Source: a virus
Length of the DNA: 64,000 nt
Virus record (IMG/VR): IMGVR_UViG_3300026382_000012
Location: 21,767-85,766 of that record
Reading direction: 5' to 3' (one strand)
The notes under the pieces were generated by a model. It ran no database searches. It had not been told where the DNA came from and saw nothing but the letters and a program-made list of their open reading frames with translations. Positions 33,316 through 41,693 of the stretch are shown piece by piece. How positions within the stretch are numbered: position 1 is the first letter of the stretch; every line of letters starts with the position of its first letter. The position numbers and the translations under genes were made by a program.

Positions 33316-34042
33316 ACAAACATTATATATAATTTTAGATAAAGAAAATCTATTAATATACGATAAAGATAAGATACTAAAAATCAATATAAAAGAAATC
33401 GAAATCGATGAAATATCTTATTTTAAAAAACACATCCTGAAATTATCATACAATAATAAAATATATTACGAATTTGAGTTTAGTAATTATAGAAATAATA
33501 GACAAAAAAAATTATCAATAGAGTATTGTACGAATAATGATAATATTGTAGATGTTGTTAATAAAATAATGAACAAAAAATCCATAATACCATTTATGTA
33601 TTATATAGCAAATGCAAAAATAGATAACTTAAATGTTATTATATCTGAAGACAATGATAATATAATCGAAATTAATGGAATCACTTTACGTGCACCGCGC
33701 ATTAAAACATCATATGATATAAGTTATTTTGCGTCGTCAACGTACATTCGTTATTTATGTATAAATACATATTCTGATAAAATACACAATAAATTGGGAG
33801 AGATATCGAAAAAAATAATAGATAAAATAAGTAATTTAAACATTCATAGTCCAATATTTACAATAGATTTTGATTATATAGTTTTTGAGAGCAGAATATT
33901 CTTCGTATTAAATAATTATATACGAGAAATAAAGGATGAATTAGATATACAAGAAATAATATTAATGTTTATGAAGAAAATGTTTAACTTAAAAATAAAT
34001 GATGAAGAGCATACATCATTACTTAAACTAATGATGCAATAA
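33293..34042 (+). CDS. Array protein, second member of duplicated pair, copy 1 (249 aa)
   Basis: Paralogue of the protein at 34926: LYIILDKENLLIYD / LYTILDKENLLVND, ISYFKKHILKLSYNNKIYYEF / MGYFKKHILKSSYNNKICYEF, and FTIDFDYIVFESRIFFVL / FTISFDYIVFEDKIFFVL. ATG lies inside the end of the preceding gene. Its stop abuts a perfect linker. Confidence 0.75.
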   Translation: MKNSVRFKQTLYIILDKENLLIYDKDKILKINIKEIEIDEISYFKKHILKLSYNNKIYYEFEFSNYRNNRQKKLSIEYCTNNDNIVDVVNKIMNKKSIIPFMYYIANAKIDNLNVIISEDNDNIIEINGITLRAPRIKTSYDISYFASSTYIRYLCINTYSDKIHNKLGEISKKIIDKISNLNIHSPIFTIDFDYIVFESRIFFVLNNYIREIKDELDIQEIILMFMKKMFNLKINDEEHTSLLKLMMQ

Positions 34043-34058
34043 ACTACTTTAAAGGAGG
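34042..34058 (+). repeat. Cassette linker copy
   Basis: Exact AACTACTTTAAAGGAGG, beginning with the last base of the upstream stop. It serves the short frame at 34064. Confidence 0.85.
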
Positions 34059-34063
34059 TAAAC

Positions 34064-34126
34064 GATGGAAAAGAAAGTTAAGTATATTGTTAAAAAGAGT
34101 TGTACTAGGTCGTACATGATACGGTG
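34064..34126 (+). CDS. Very short frame (20 aa), probably a broken small gene
   Basis: ATG 34064 follows a perfect linker and encodes MEKKVKYIVKKSCTRSYMIR before a TGA. The frame at 34144 lies 80 bases on. A single-base shift near 34117-34126 would join the two as one protein of about 57 residues, so this may be a recently frameshifted gene. Confidence 0.4.
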
Positions 34127-34143
34127 ATAAAGGTGTTTATAAA

Positions 34144-34239
34144 ATGGAAACAAATAGACTATATGACACATACGAAGAAAAATTATTAGAAATTATCAAA
34201 GAAACCCCAAATCAAGATGGTCTACTAAAGAAATTGTAG
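34144..34239 (+). CDS. Short frame (31 aa), second half of possible broken gene
   Basis: ATG 34144 preceded by AAGGTG at moderate spacing. Encodes METNRLYDTYEEKLLEIIKE and ends LLKKL, the same ending as the 31945 protein. Could be an independent microprotein or the C-terminal part of the gene starting at 34064. Confidence 0.4.
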   Translation: METNRLYDTYEEKLLEIIKETPNQDGLLKKL

Positions 34240-34251
34240 GGAGAAGTTGCA

Positions 34252-34923
34252 ATGTGGAAAGTAGAAGCTTTTCATTCATATATAGTGGCTTACGACATTA
34301 ATGAAAATATAAATGTAAAAAGAGAACATTTAACTAAATTTATAGAATTAGTAGAACATTTCTCAGGAACTATAAATTTATATATAAGATTATTCTACAA
34401 ATTTTTAGTGTTGATAAAATGTGACGACTCAATTATTAAAATAATGTTTGATACTAGTATAACGCAAAATGAATACAATGAATTAATCGATAAATTAGAT
34501 AAAATCACGCACCGACTAAAAGAAATAGGAAATTTCTTCCATAATCCAGTCACAAAAAATATGGTCGGATATATAGAGATATTAGACTATAGATCAATCA
34601 AAATAGTATTTAAAAATTCAACTACTTATATCCTAAATATTGATGATATAAATAACTTTAAGGAAAAAGTAATACATAAAAAATCTATATTATTACTGAA
34701 TAAGAATAATCCAAATAATGTTAAAATAATTAAAACAATAGATAAATTATCGAAATTATTTAATCATTACTTCTTAGTAATCGATAATATGTTACTTATA
34801 TATAACAATAGTCTAGATGCGTTAATAACAGTTATCTCTATTGATAAAGTAGAGATTGACGATGTGATTAAACAATTAACTTTTGGATTATTTACCTCAA
34901 AGAACCTCAAAGGAGTTAAGTAG
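34252..34923 (+). CDS. Array protein, second copy of duplicated pair (223 aa)
   Basis: Second copy of the 32635 protein (alignment given there), with ribosome binding site GGGAGAAG before ATG 34252. The C-terminal tail differs (NLKGVK), so the copies have diverged most at the end. Two bases separate it from the next gene, preserving pair order. Confidence 0.75.
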   Translation: MWKVEAFHSYIVAYDINENINVKREHLTKFIELVEHFSGTINLYIRLFYKFLVLIKCDDSIIKIMFDTSITQNEYNELIDKLDKITHRLKEIGNFFHNPVTKNMVGYIEILDYRSIKIVFKNSTTYILNIDDINNFKEKVIHKKSILLLNKNNPNNVKIIKTIDKLSKLFNHYFLVIDNMLLIYNNSLDALITVISIDKVEIDDVIKQLTFGLFTSKNLKGVK

Positions 34924-34925
34924 CT

Positions 34926-35687
34926 ATGAAAACCGCACGCCTATACACAATATTAGATAAGGAAAATCTACTAGTAAATGATAGTAACGAAATACTAAAA
35001 ATTAATATAGAAGAAATAGTTGATGAAATGGGTTATTTCAAGAAACATATTTTAAAATCATCATATAATAATAAAATATGTTACGAATTTAAATTTAACG
35101 AGTATGGAAATAGTAGACCGAAGAAATTATCAATAAAATATTATACAAATAATGACAATATTGTAGAAGTTGTCAATGAAATAATGAACGAAAAATCTAT
35201 AGTAGCATTTATATATTACATAGTTAATGCAAAAATAGACAAACTAAATGTTACTATATCTGAAGATAATGGAGTCATAATTAAAACCAACGAAATAACT
35301 TTACACGCGCCGCATATCAAAGCATTATGCAATACAAATCATTCTATTTTGTCATTTGCATTGCCATCAACATTTATAGCAAACACACATATTTGTAGTC
35401 TATGTATGAATACAAATTTTAGTAAGGCATATAATAAATCAGACAAAATAACAAGAAAAATAACGGATAAAATAAACAGTTTAAATATACACAAACTAAC
35501 ATTTACAATAAGCTTTGACTATATAGTTTTTGAAGATAAAATATTCTTCGTATTACATGACTATATACGAGAAATAAAAAATGACGCGGATATACAGGAA
35601 ATAGCATTGTTATATATAAAGAAAATGCTTAACTTAAAAATAACTGATGAGGAATACGCCACATTGTTTAAATTATTGATGTTGTAA
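34926..35687 (+). CDS. Array protein, second member of duplicated pair, copy 2 (253 aa)
   Basis: Second copy of the 33293 protein, with a short insertion around NHSILSFALPSTFIANTHIC. Ends LFKLLML. Its stop runs into a perfect linker at 35687. Confidence 0.75.
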   Translation: MKTARLYTILDKENLLVNDSNEILKINIEEIVDEMGYFKKHILKSSYNNKICYEFKFNEYGNSRPKKLSIKYYTNNDNIVEVVNEIMNEKSIVAFIYYIVNAKIDKLNVTISEDNGVIIKTNEITLHAPHIKALCNTNHSILSFALPSTFIANTHICSLCMNTNFSKAYNKSDKITRKITDKINSLNIHKLTFTISFDYIVFEDKIFFVLHDYIREIKNDADIQEIALLYIKKMLNLKITDEEYATLFKLLML

Positions 35688-35703
35688 ACTACTTTAAAGG
35701 AGG
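35687..35703 (+). repeat. Cassette linker copy
   Basis: Exact AACTACTTTAAAGGAGG, overlapping the upstream TAA by one base and serving GTG 35714. Confidence 0.85.
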
Positions 35704-35713
35704 TTAGAATAAA

Positions 35714-36523
35714 GTGTTTAGTGCAATCGTACATAAATTACCTTACTTTCCTCACGCTAAATTATACAGTTGTGTAATAACTGAAGATAATAAGCTTATT
35801 TATAGCGGACTTATATATTCGCCACATGAAATATTAAAAAACATATCCAATAAAATATTCAAAGATGTTCTTGAATATCTAGTAACATCTGGATATATAA
35901 TTGATTGGGATAGTACTATTATTAAATTTGATCCTTTGCGAGAAGATATCTTTATTGACATGTCTAGATTATCAATACTTGGTTTTAGTAGAATTAAAAA
36001 TATGACCATTTCTACTAAACTGGAAGTATACCAAAAAGCGATACCTGACATATCTGATGTTTTAAAAATCGCTAGAGGACTTTCTTATGTATCATTTGCA
36101 TCATTGGAGGATATTTTAATATACATATCACAAGGCAATTCTAATTACATAAATATAGAAATAAGCAATACTGCTAGTACTATTGAAACTAAAAATTCGC
36201 GCGAATATTTTTCACAATTAAAATTCGAAAAAATTGAAACAGATAAGTTTTCATGGATAAAATATAACGATAGTACTATTAAAAAAGAATTGATATTGAA
36301 AGTAATAAGTATAATAAATACATTGATAAGAGCCGATGTAAAACCAAATATATTAACAATAAGTGATTTATTAGTAACATCCGGCGGTTATGTATTTAAT
36401 AAATACGAACTGGAAGAACGGATAGGATCATCAGATATGTTTAATTATATAGCCAGTAAGATAGATCATATAGAAGTTTTCGACGACGAATTAATCAACT
36501 TTATGAATATAAAGAAATACTAA
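35714..36523 (+). CDS. Array protein, full-length relative of truncated 29439 protein (269 aa)
   Basis: GTG start 10 bases after the linker GGAGG; no ATG is better placed. The C-terminal 60% is paralogous to the 29439 remnant. Ends ELINFMNIKKY. It is the last gene of the array, followed by a bidirectional terminator. Function unknown. Confidence 0.75.
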   Translation: MFSAIVHKLPYFPHAKLYSCVITEDNKLIYSGLIYSPHEILKNISNKIFKDVLEYLVTSGYIIDWDSTIIKFDPLREDIFIDMSRLSILGFSRIKNMTISTKLEVYQKAIPDISDVLKIARGLSYVSFASLEDILIYISQGNSNYINIEISNTASTIETKNSREYFSQLKFEKIETDKFSWIKYNDSTIKKELILKVISIINTLIRADVKPNILTISDLLVTSGGYVFNKYELEERIGSSDMFNYIASKIDHIEVFDDELINFMNIKKY

Positions 36524-36576
36524 TTAATGGTAGCTATAAATAGTACAAATATGAACTATACTAAAATAAAAAAATT

Positions 36577-36605
36577 TTGGGTGGGATAATAATTCGCCCA
36601 CCCAA
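36577..36605. terminator. Bidirectional intrinsic terminator
   Basis: TTGGGTGGG and CCCACCCAA pair around an 11-base loop between convergent genes; A-rich sequence lies on the left, giving a U-tract for minus-strand transcripts. Confidence 0.8.
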
Positions 36606-36607
36606 TA

Positions 36608-37429
36608 CTATGCAATTAATTCACTAAACAGAAATCTATATCTTTCTATGCCACTTTCAGCGAAAATTATATCTTTTATTTCGCTTTCTTTAACTACATC
36701 TTTTATATTTTTGATGACGTTAAAATTATATTCATTAATCCAATTTATAACTTCTGATGTTACATATACTTTATTGTCTACTAATAACCTATTTATTGAT
36801 ATTACTTCGATTACAGTTAATTCCATTGCTTGTGTAAGAATTCTTGAATATTCTTCTATATAACTATTAAAATCACCGTTATCTTTAGGATATTTTATTT
36901 TTGTTAGTACTATGTCTTTAAATTTATAGTAAAGTTTTTCGTGTGCTTGTATGAAATATTTAATAATTTTCTTTTGAAAATCATTATCAAGTTGCTGGCA
37001 TATCTTTTGTAATATTGTTGTGTATTTATCTTTATAATAATCTAGAATTAATTCAACTATGCGTTTAAATTGCGCGCATTCGTTATTTCTTTTTCTGATA
37101 ATAAACATGTATTTCATTAAATCTGAAATTGTTTGTATTGACTCGCGCCATACTCTAAATTTAACATCTAAAATATAATGACAAATGTAATCGAAATCAA
37201 AATTAGCATTTTCTATTAAACTTATAAACATAGAATGATTATATTCAAATTTAGAAATATTATTACTAGTAGTTATAGATAACTTAATAAATCTTGAAAA
37301 TTCTCTTTCGTCAATTAGTTCTATAAAGAAGTCATCGTAATTATTTACTAATTTAACTAATCTGCTGCATTCGTTACGATAAGGACATTTATTACATATA
37401 TCATTTTTTAGAAGAATTTCTCTCAGCAT
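36608..37429 (-). CDS. Hypothetical protein with Cys cluster (273 aa)
   Basis: The N-terminus has CNKCPYRNEC, a C-x2-C-x5-C cluster that may bind metal; a fourth ligand is not obvious. The rest is helical. It is the last gene of the capsid block, downstream of a membrane/coiled-coil protein. No family recognised. Confidence 0.6.
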   Translation of the reverse strand: MLREILLKNDICNKCPYRNECSRLVKLVNNYDDFFIELIDEREFSRFIKLSITTSNNISKFEYNHSMFISLIENANFDFDYICHYILDVKFRVWRESIQTISDLMKYMFIIRKRNNECAQFKRIVELILDYYKDKYTTILQKICQQLDNDFQKKIIKYFIQAHEKLYYKFKDIVLTKIKYPKDNGDFNSYIEEYSRILTQAMELTVIEVISINRLLVDNKVYVTSEVINWINEYNFNVIKNIKDVVKESEIKDIIFAESGIERYRFLFSELIA

Positions 37430-37478
37430 ATTCTAAAACCCTATATGGAATAAAGTTTAATTAAATACTATTTAAAAA

Positions 37479-37976
37479 CTAAAATGATACATCTCTCTTG
37501 GTATTGATAGTTTTGACACTATCATCAATTGATATTAATTTATTTTTAATATGTTCTAACTCTTTAGTAATAGCTTTAGTTTCAGATGTCAACTTTACTA
37601 TTTCTAATAATAATTCGGGAATTTTTTCGCGATGAAAATTAGAATCGTCATTAATTTTCCTAAGAATTGACTTAATATTTTCTTCTATGTATTCTATACG
37701 TACATTTAATTTCTCTATTTCGTTTAATATATTTGTTATATCGCGGCCGGTATTACTAATAACCACTTGTTTATTTACATTCTGTGTTGTTGGCTGCGGT
37801 GATTTTTTAGTACTCATATTAGAATTCTTACCCATAAGTGTAAGAAAAAAATCTTTATTTTGGACAATCACAATTACTAATAGAGCAATAATAAAAAGTA
37901 TCAAAACAAATTCTAAATTTGTCAATGTCTTTAATTTGTATGCGATAGCATCTGCAATAGAATCCGTCCATGCCAT
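37479..37976 (-). CDS. Membrane-anchored coiled-coil protein (165 aa)
   Basis: One transmembrane segment (about residues 22-40, EFVLILFIIALLVIVIVQN), a polar linker (STKKSPQPTTQN) and a long coiled coil to the C-terminus (about 80-160). The topology recalls phage spanin- or anchor-type proteins, but there is no family match. It follows the capsid gene across a strong terminator, with its own GGAAC ribosome binding site. Confidence 0.65.
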   Translation of the reverse strand: MAWTDSIADAIAYKLKTLTNLEFVLILFIIALLVIVIVQNKDFFLTLMGKNSNMSTKKSPQPTTQNVNKQVVISNTGRDITNILNEIEKLNVRIEYIEENIKSILRKINDDSNFHREKIPELLLEIVKLTSETKAITKELEHIKNKLISIDDSVKTINTKRDVSF

Positions 37977-38015
37977 TATAGTTCCTTTTGATACTGATAT
38001 AATACAAAAAATTAA

Positions 38016-38045
38016 ATGCCTCCGGGATTATAATCCCGGAGGCAT
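38016..38045 (-). terminator. Terminator after major capsid gene
   Basis: A 30-base perfect palindrome (arm ATGCCTCCGGGATTA and its complement) lies 6 bases after the capsid stop and is followed on the minus strand by TTTAATTTTTTG. Strong intrinsic terminator, as expected after a highly expressed gene. Confidence 0.85.
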
Positions 38046-38051
38046 CAATAA

Positions 38052-39578
38052 TTAAACATATGGATTATTAACAACTTTAACTACACCAAGTTTTCTAGGA
38101 TCTACAACTTCTACAGCAGTTCTAGACTTGAGATATTGCTTTGTAACGCCATTTACATCAGACTTATGGATATAGAGCGGTTTATAAACAACATCAACAA
38201 GAGCAGCGGCGGATTTATTATTTGCCTTATAAACTACATAAATCTTTCCTTCTTCAACAGAATCAGATTTAAATATTGTGAACTTAGTAAATTGAAGTGC
38301 GGAAGCAGCAGGTCCTAATTTTCCTTGTCCTTGTGTATTCATTTGAGCGGTAGCGAAAGACTGAAGAGCTTCTAGTGTAATTGCTGTCTTCCTATCTGTA
38401 ACAAGATATTGAGGTGTTACGTGCGCATTCTTCTCGATAGAAGAAGCAACAGCAAGAATCTTAGGTACTACGAGAGAGAATACATCTGCAATATTAGCAG
38501 GTGTGAGATAAGTAGGAATAGAAGAGTAATCTATAGTAGCAGTATTACCATATTTAGCCATATCAGGCTCAGAAAGTTTAAGAAGATCTGCTACATCTGC
38601 ATCTTTATTTAATTGGAATTGGAGTTTAACAACTTCCATAATGGAAGCAAGAAGATCTATGTTATAAATATCTTTAAAGTCTTGAACTTCTTCATCAATT
38701 AGTTCGATGAAGAATGTATTATCTTCATCGAGTTGAAGTTTGAGTTCATCTTCTACGTTGAGTTTAATTTTAACTTTTCCTTTATCGGCGCCGTATACGT
38801 TAATTCTACATTCTACAGTTGCATTTTGGAAGTCAATAGTATCAGAAGAATCAGTTATAATGTTTTTAGAAAGTACGATTTCGCCGGTTTCGAAGTTTAC
38901 ATTACCTGTAACAATTACATTAACAGTTTTACCGTCACCGGCAGCAGTAAATTGAGCTTCACCATAGAAGTTACCGGAGAAGTCTGCTCTGATAACTACA
39001 GGAAGATTTACTGTAGTAGTACTAGAACCATCATTATCTGTGAGAGTTAGTTTAGTAATAGCAAAGTATCTTTGATTAATTTTTGCTTTATCAGTTATAG
39101 AAAGTAGAGAGAAGAGATTTGTTTTACCTTCGCTAATAGTTTCAACTATTTTATTAGGCCTTACAGCGGTAGAAGAAGGAAGTTCTACTTTATCAAGAAC
39201 TGTGCCGTCGATTTTTATAACTTCACCGACAACAGATTTTCTTGGAATAGCAACTCTTTTCTGAGAAGTAGTAAATACAGTTAGAAGTTTAGAAATAAGA
39301 GGTGTTTGATATACATCTGCGAGTATTGGGAAGTACATAATCGCCCAAGCTCTTCCTTCACCAGTTAAGAGATCGCCGGATTCTTGAAGAACTTCTCTTT
39401 CCCTATAAGCTACTGTTTTAAATGCTTCTCTAGCATCTTTATCTTCAATAGCTTCAGAAAGTGCAGTGATAAAATCTTTAAATGCAGTATTATCTTTTAG
39501 AAATCCTACAGGATCAGATTCAATAAGAGATCTGTTTTGTTTAACATAAGAATCATACTGTTCCAATATTAAAGCCAT
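38052..39578 (-). CDS. Major capsid protein (gp23-like position)
   Basis: 508 aa. Identified from the order portal, small protein, prohead protease, capsid, which is the T4 order, and from a capsid-like sequence: acidic helical N-terminus (EQYDSYVKQNRSLIE, DKDAREAFKTVAYRE), then REVLQESGDLLTGEGRAWAIMYFPIL, and a mixed beta body. Ribosome binding site AAAGGAG, a strong terminator after it, and fewer AT-ending codons than neighbours all fit very high expression. The N-terminal 50-70 residues may be removed by the protease. Confidence 0.75.
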   Translation of the reverse strand: MALILEQYDSYVKQNRSLIESDPVGFLKDNTAFKDFITALSEAIEDKDAREAFKTVAYREREVLQESGDLLTGEGRAWAIMYFPILADVYQTPLISKLLTVFTTSQKRVAIPRKSVVGEVIKIDGTVLDKVELPSSTAVRPNKIVETISEGKTNLFSLLSITDKAKINQRYFAITKLTLTDNDGSSTTTVNLPVVIRADFSGNFYGEAQFTAAGDGKTVNVIVTGNVNFETGEIVLSKNIITDSSDTIDFQNATVECRINVYGADKGKVKIKLNVEDELKLQLDEDNTFFIELIDEEVQDFKDIYNIDLLASIMEVVKLQFQLNKDADVADLLKLSEPDMAKYGNTATIDYSSIPTYLTPANIADVFSLVVPKILAVASSIEKNAHVTPQYLVTDRKTAITLEALQSFATAQMNTQGQGKLGPAASALQFTKFTIFKSDSVEEGKIYVVYKANNKSAAALVDVVYKPLYIHKSDVNGVTKQYLKSRTAVEVVDPRKLGVVKVVNNPYV

Positions 39579-39630
39579 GTCTAATTACTCCTTTTTTGTT
39601 TAATAAATTTTTAAAATAATACAACATTAT

Positions 39631-41334
39631 TTACTTAAAATCATAGAAAATATGCTCAAAGAAAATAGCATCTAATATATCATTAGATGCTAAATTAAGA
39701 GATTCCTTAATTTCATTATAGTATTCTTTTAATAGATGGTTTAATAAAATATCTAGCTCATATTCAGAAATAATATCATTTTCGCTTAAAATACTATTTT
39801 CATTATATTTCTGATCTTCTAAGTATAATTCCTCTAATATAGAAGGTATTGAGTTTAGTTCTTGAATACATTCTTCTAGAGATTTATTATAGTTATTTAT
39901 TACTAAATTATCTATGTTGGTTAGATAAGATTCAATTTCATTTAAGTAGTAGTTTAATTGATAGTCTAAATCATCAATAGTAGTAGTTCCATATTCAAAA
40001 TCATCGTCTGTAATATAATCATCAATATTAGTAGTAGTGTTAATATTAGACTCTAGTAGGGAGCAATTATTGATATTATTATTTGAAAGATCTTCTAAAT
40101 CAAAATAATCTTCTAAAACTAGAATGTCTTTAGATTCATTTAATTTACGCGCCGCGATATTGTATATAGATTCAAATAACTCATCTATCTTATCTTCCAT
40201 ATTATCATCATTTAATATTTGCTCTAATAAATCTAAATCATTTTCAAAGGATTTTTCAATTGCATTATTTAATTGAATTGTAGGATCAATATCCATAGTA
40301 TCTTCATATTCTGCATTATCATCATTAATTATATCATTAGTATTTTTGCTTGTTAATAGAACTGGATCTGTAATAGGATTTAGAAATGGTTTATAATTAT
40401 TGGTTGATTGCATAGATAGTTTTATGGCGCGCCCGAATCCTACTAACGGATAAAATTCACAATTAGAATCTGCATTTGTTAATTTAGCATATCTATTTCT
40501 ACCTATAATAACTTTAACTAAATCATCTAATGATTTAGTTACACATTGATTATTATTACAAATAGTAACTTTATTGTTTTCTGGGTCGATAGAAATAGTA
40601 TATGCTTGTATATTTATATCATCAAAATTCTGTAGTGAAGATAAATCATCTTCATTTAAATCGTTAATAATCGCCCCGATTGGTAAATAAATAGTCTGTT
40701 TTGTTTTATTATCTTCTACAGAAGCATTTTCTATCAATAATTCATTACTATCTAGTTTAAATAGATTGATATCTTCATTTAAGAATTCTAGAATTCTTGC
40801 ATTAGAGTGTGAAGGATTTGATACTACATCATAAGTTATAGCTTTTATATCATCGCCTACTATTACTGTGCCGTCTGGACCGGGCATTACAGGCCCAAAT
40901 GCCCTTAATGAAAAACCTATATTTACACCATCTTTAATTAAACCATATAAATCTAGCCCTTTCTGATTTGTTAGTGTTTCACATTCAGCAATTACATATT
41001 TACCATCAAATTGTATATCTCTAATTAGGCAACAAACCTCTGAAAGTCTTATTTGTGCGGCTCTTCTTTTTAAAATATCTTGATCTTTAGTATTAACCCA
41101 AGGGTGATCTAATTCAGATAATAATTCTCTATTTTTTGCTTTTGGTTGTAGTTGTTGAACTACTTTTTCAAGAACAGATTTAGGATATATTCTCTTGTTT
41201 TGGTTGGGCGTATCAGCTTCTTGGAGAATTGTTTTGAATATTAATTTGTATTTATTATCGCCTACTTTTTTATCTTGTATGATTACAGGCTTCTCTGCAG
41301 GCGTATAAGCTTCTTCAATTATAAATTTAAGCAT
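39631..41334 (-). CDS. Prohead protease with long acidic C-terminal extension
   Basis: The N-terminal 200 residues match the T4 gp21-type prohead protease: FKTILQEADTPNQNKRIYPK, then ELLSELDHP with His77 and GVNIGFSLRAFGPV with Ser142 (numbered from ATG 41334), then ITYDVVSNPSHSNARIL. The remaining 360 residues are Asp/Glu/Asn-rich and low in complexity, unlike T4 gp21. They may act as scaffold. ATG 41334 overlaps the upstream stop by 8 bases. Confidence 0.8.
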   Translation of the reverse strand: MLKFIIEEAYTPAEKPVIIQDKKVGDNKYKLIFKTILQEADTPNQNKRIYPKSVLEKVVQQLQPKAKNRELLSELDHPWVNTKDQDILKRRAAQIRLSEVCCLIRDIQFDGKYVIAECETLTNQKGLDLYGLIKDGVNIGFSLRAFGPVMPGPDGTVIVGDDIKAITYDVVSNPSHSNARILEFLNEDINLFKLDSNELLIENASVEDNKTKQTIYLPIGAIINDLNEDDLSSLQNFDDINIQAYTISIDPENNKVTICNNNQCVTKSLDDLVKVIIGRNRYAKLTNADSNCEFYPLVGFGRAIKLSMQSTNNYKPFLNPITDPVLLTSKNTNDIINDDNAEYEDTMDIDPTIQLNNAIEKSFENDLDLLEQILNDDNMEDKIDELFESIYNIAARKLNESKDILVLEDYFDLEDLSNNNINNCSLLESNINTTTNIDDYITDDDFEYGTTTIDDLDYQLNYYLNEIESYLTNIDNLVINNYNKSLEECIQELNSIPSILEELYLEDQKYNENSILSENDIISEYELDILLNHLLKEYYNEIKESLNLASNDILDAIFFEHIFYDFK

Positions 41335-41668
41335 TGTTTTCAACCTCAGTCTTCTTTTTAACAAATTGTCCTAACTTTGTTAATGTATTTATAATGTCGT
41401 CATATATAGCTAATACATCATTGGTTGTTAATGCATGTAACGCGGGTTTTATATCTTCAATAATATTAATTACATATTGAATATTGGGATATTTATCAAC
41501 ATAATTTGTTAATGTCTCTTTTATTTTTTCAATTTGATTTATAACGGTATATTTTAGTATATAATCAGATAGTAAAGATAAAGTCTGATTAGATGTTAAT
41601 TCGGGATTTTCTTCTTGTTGAATATTTTCAGATTCTATATCATTCTGTTCATATAGGAGGTAATACAT
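41327..41668 (-). CDS. Small head-region protein (113 aa)
   Basis: Helical and acidic in the first third (EQNDIESENIQQEENPELTS), lying between portal and prohead protease where T4 has prohead core proteins gp67/gp68. A role as prohead core or scaffold component is inferred from position. It overlaps the protease gene, so expression is coupled. Confidence 0.6.
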   Translation of the reverse strand: MYYLLYEQNDIESENIQQEENPELTSNQTLSLLSDYILKYTVINQIEKIKETLTNYVDKYPNIQYVINIIEDIKPALHALTTNDVLAIYDDIINTLTKLGQFVKKKTEVENNA

Positions 41669-41693
41669 TTCAGTGCTCTCGTATTAAAATTTA

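Noticed and set aside
38409-39050. Short plus-strand frames opposite the capsid gene
   Set aside because: They are shadows of the capsid gene with no ribosome binding sites and Cys/Ser/Tyr-rich nonsense composition.
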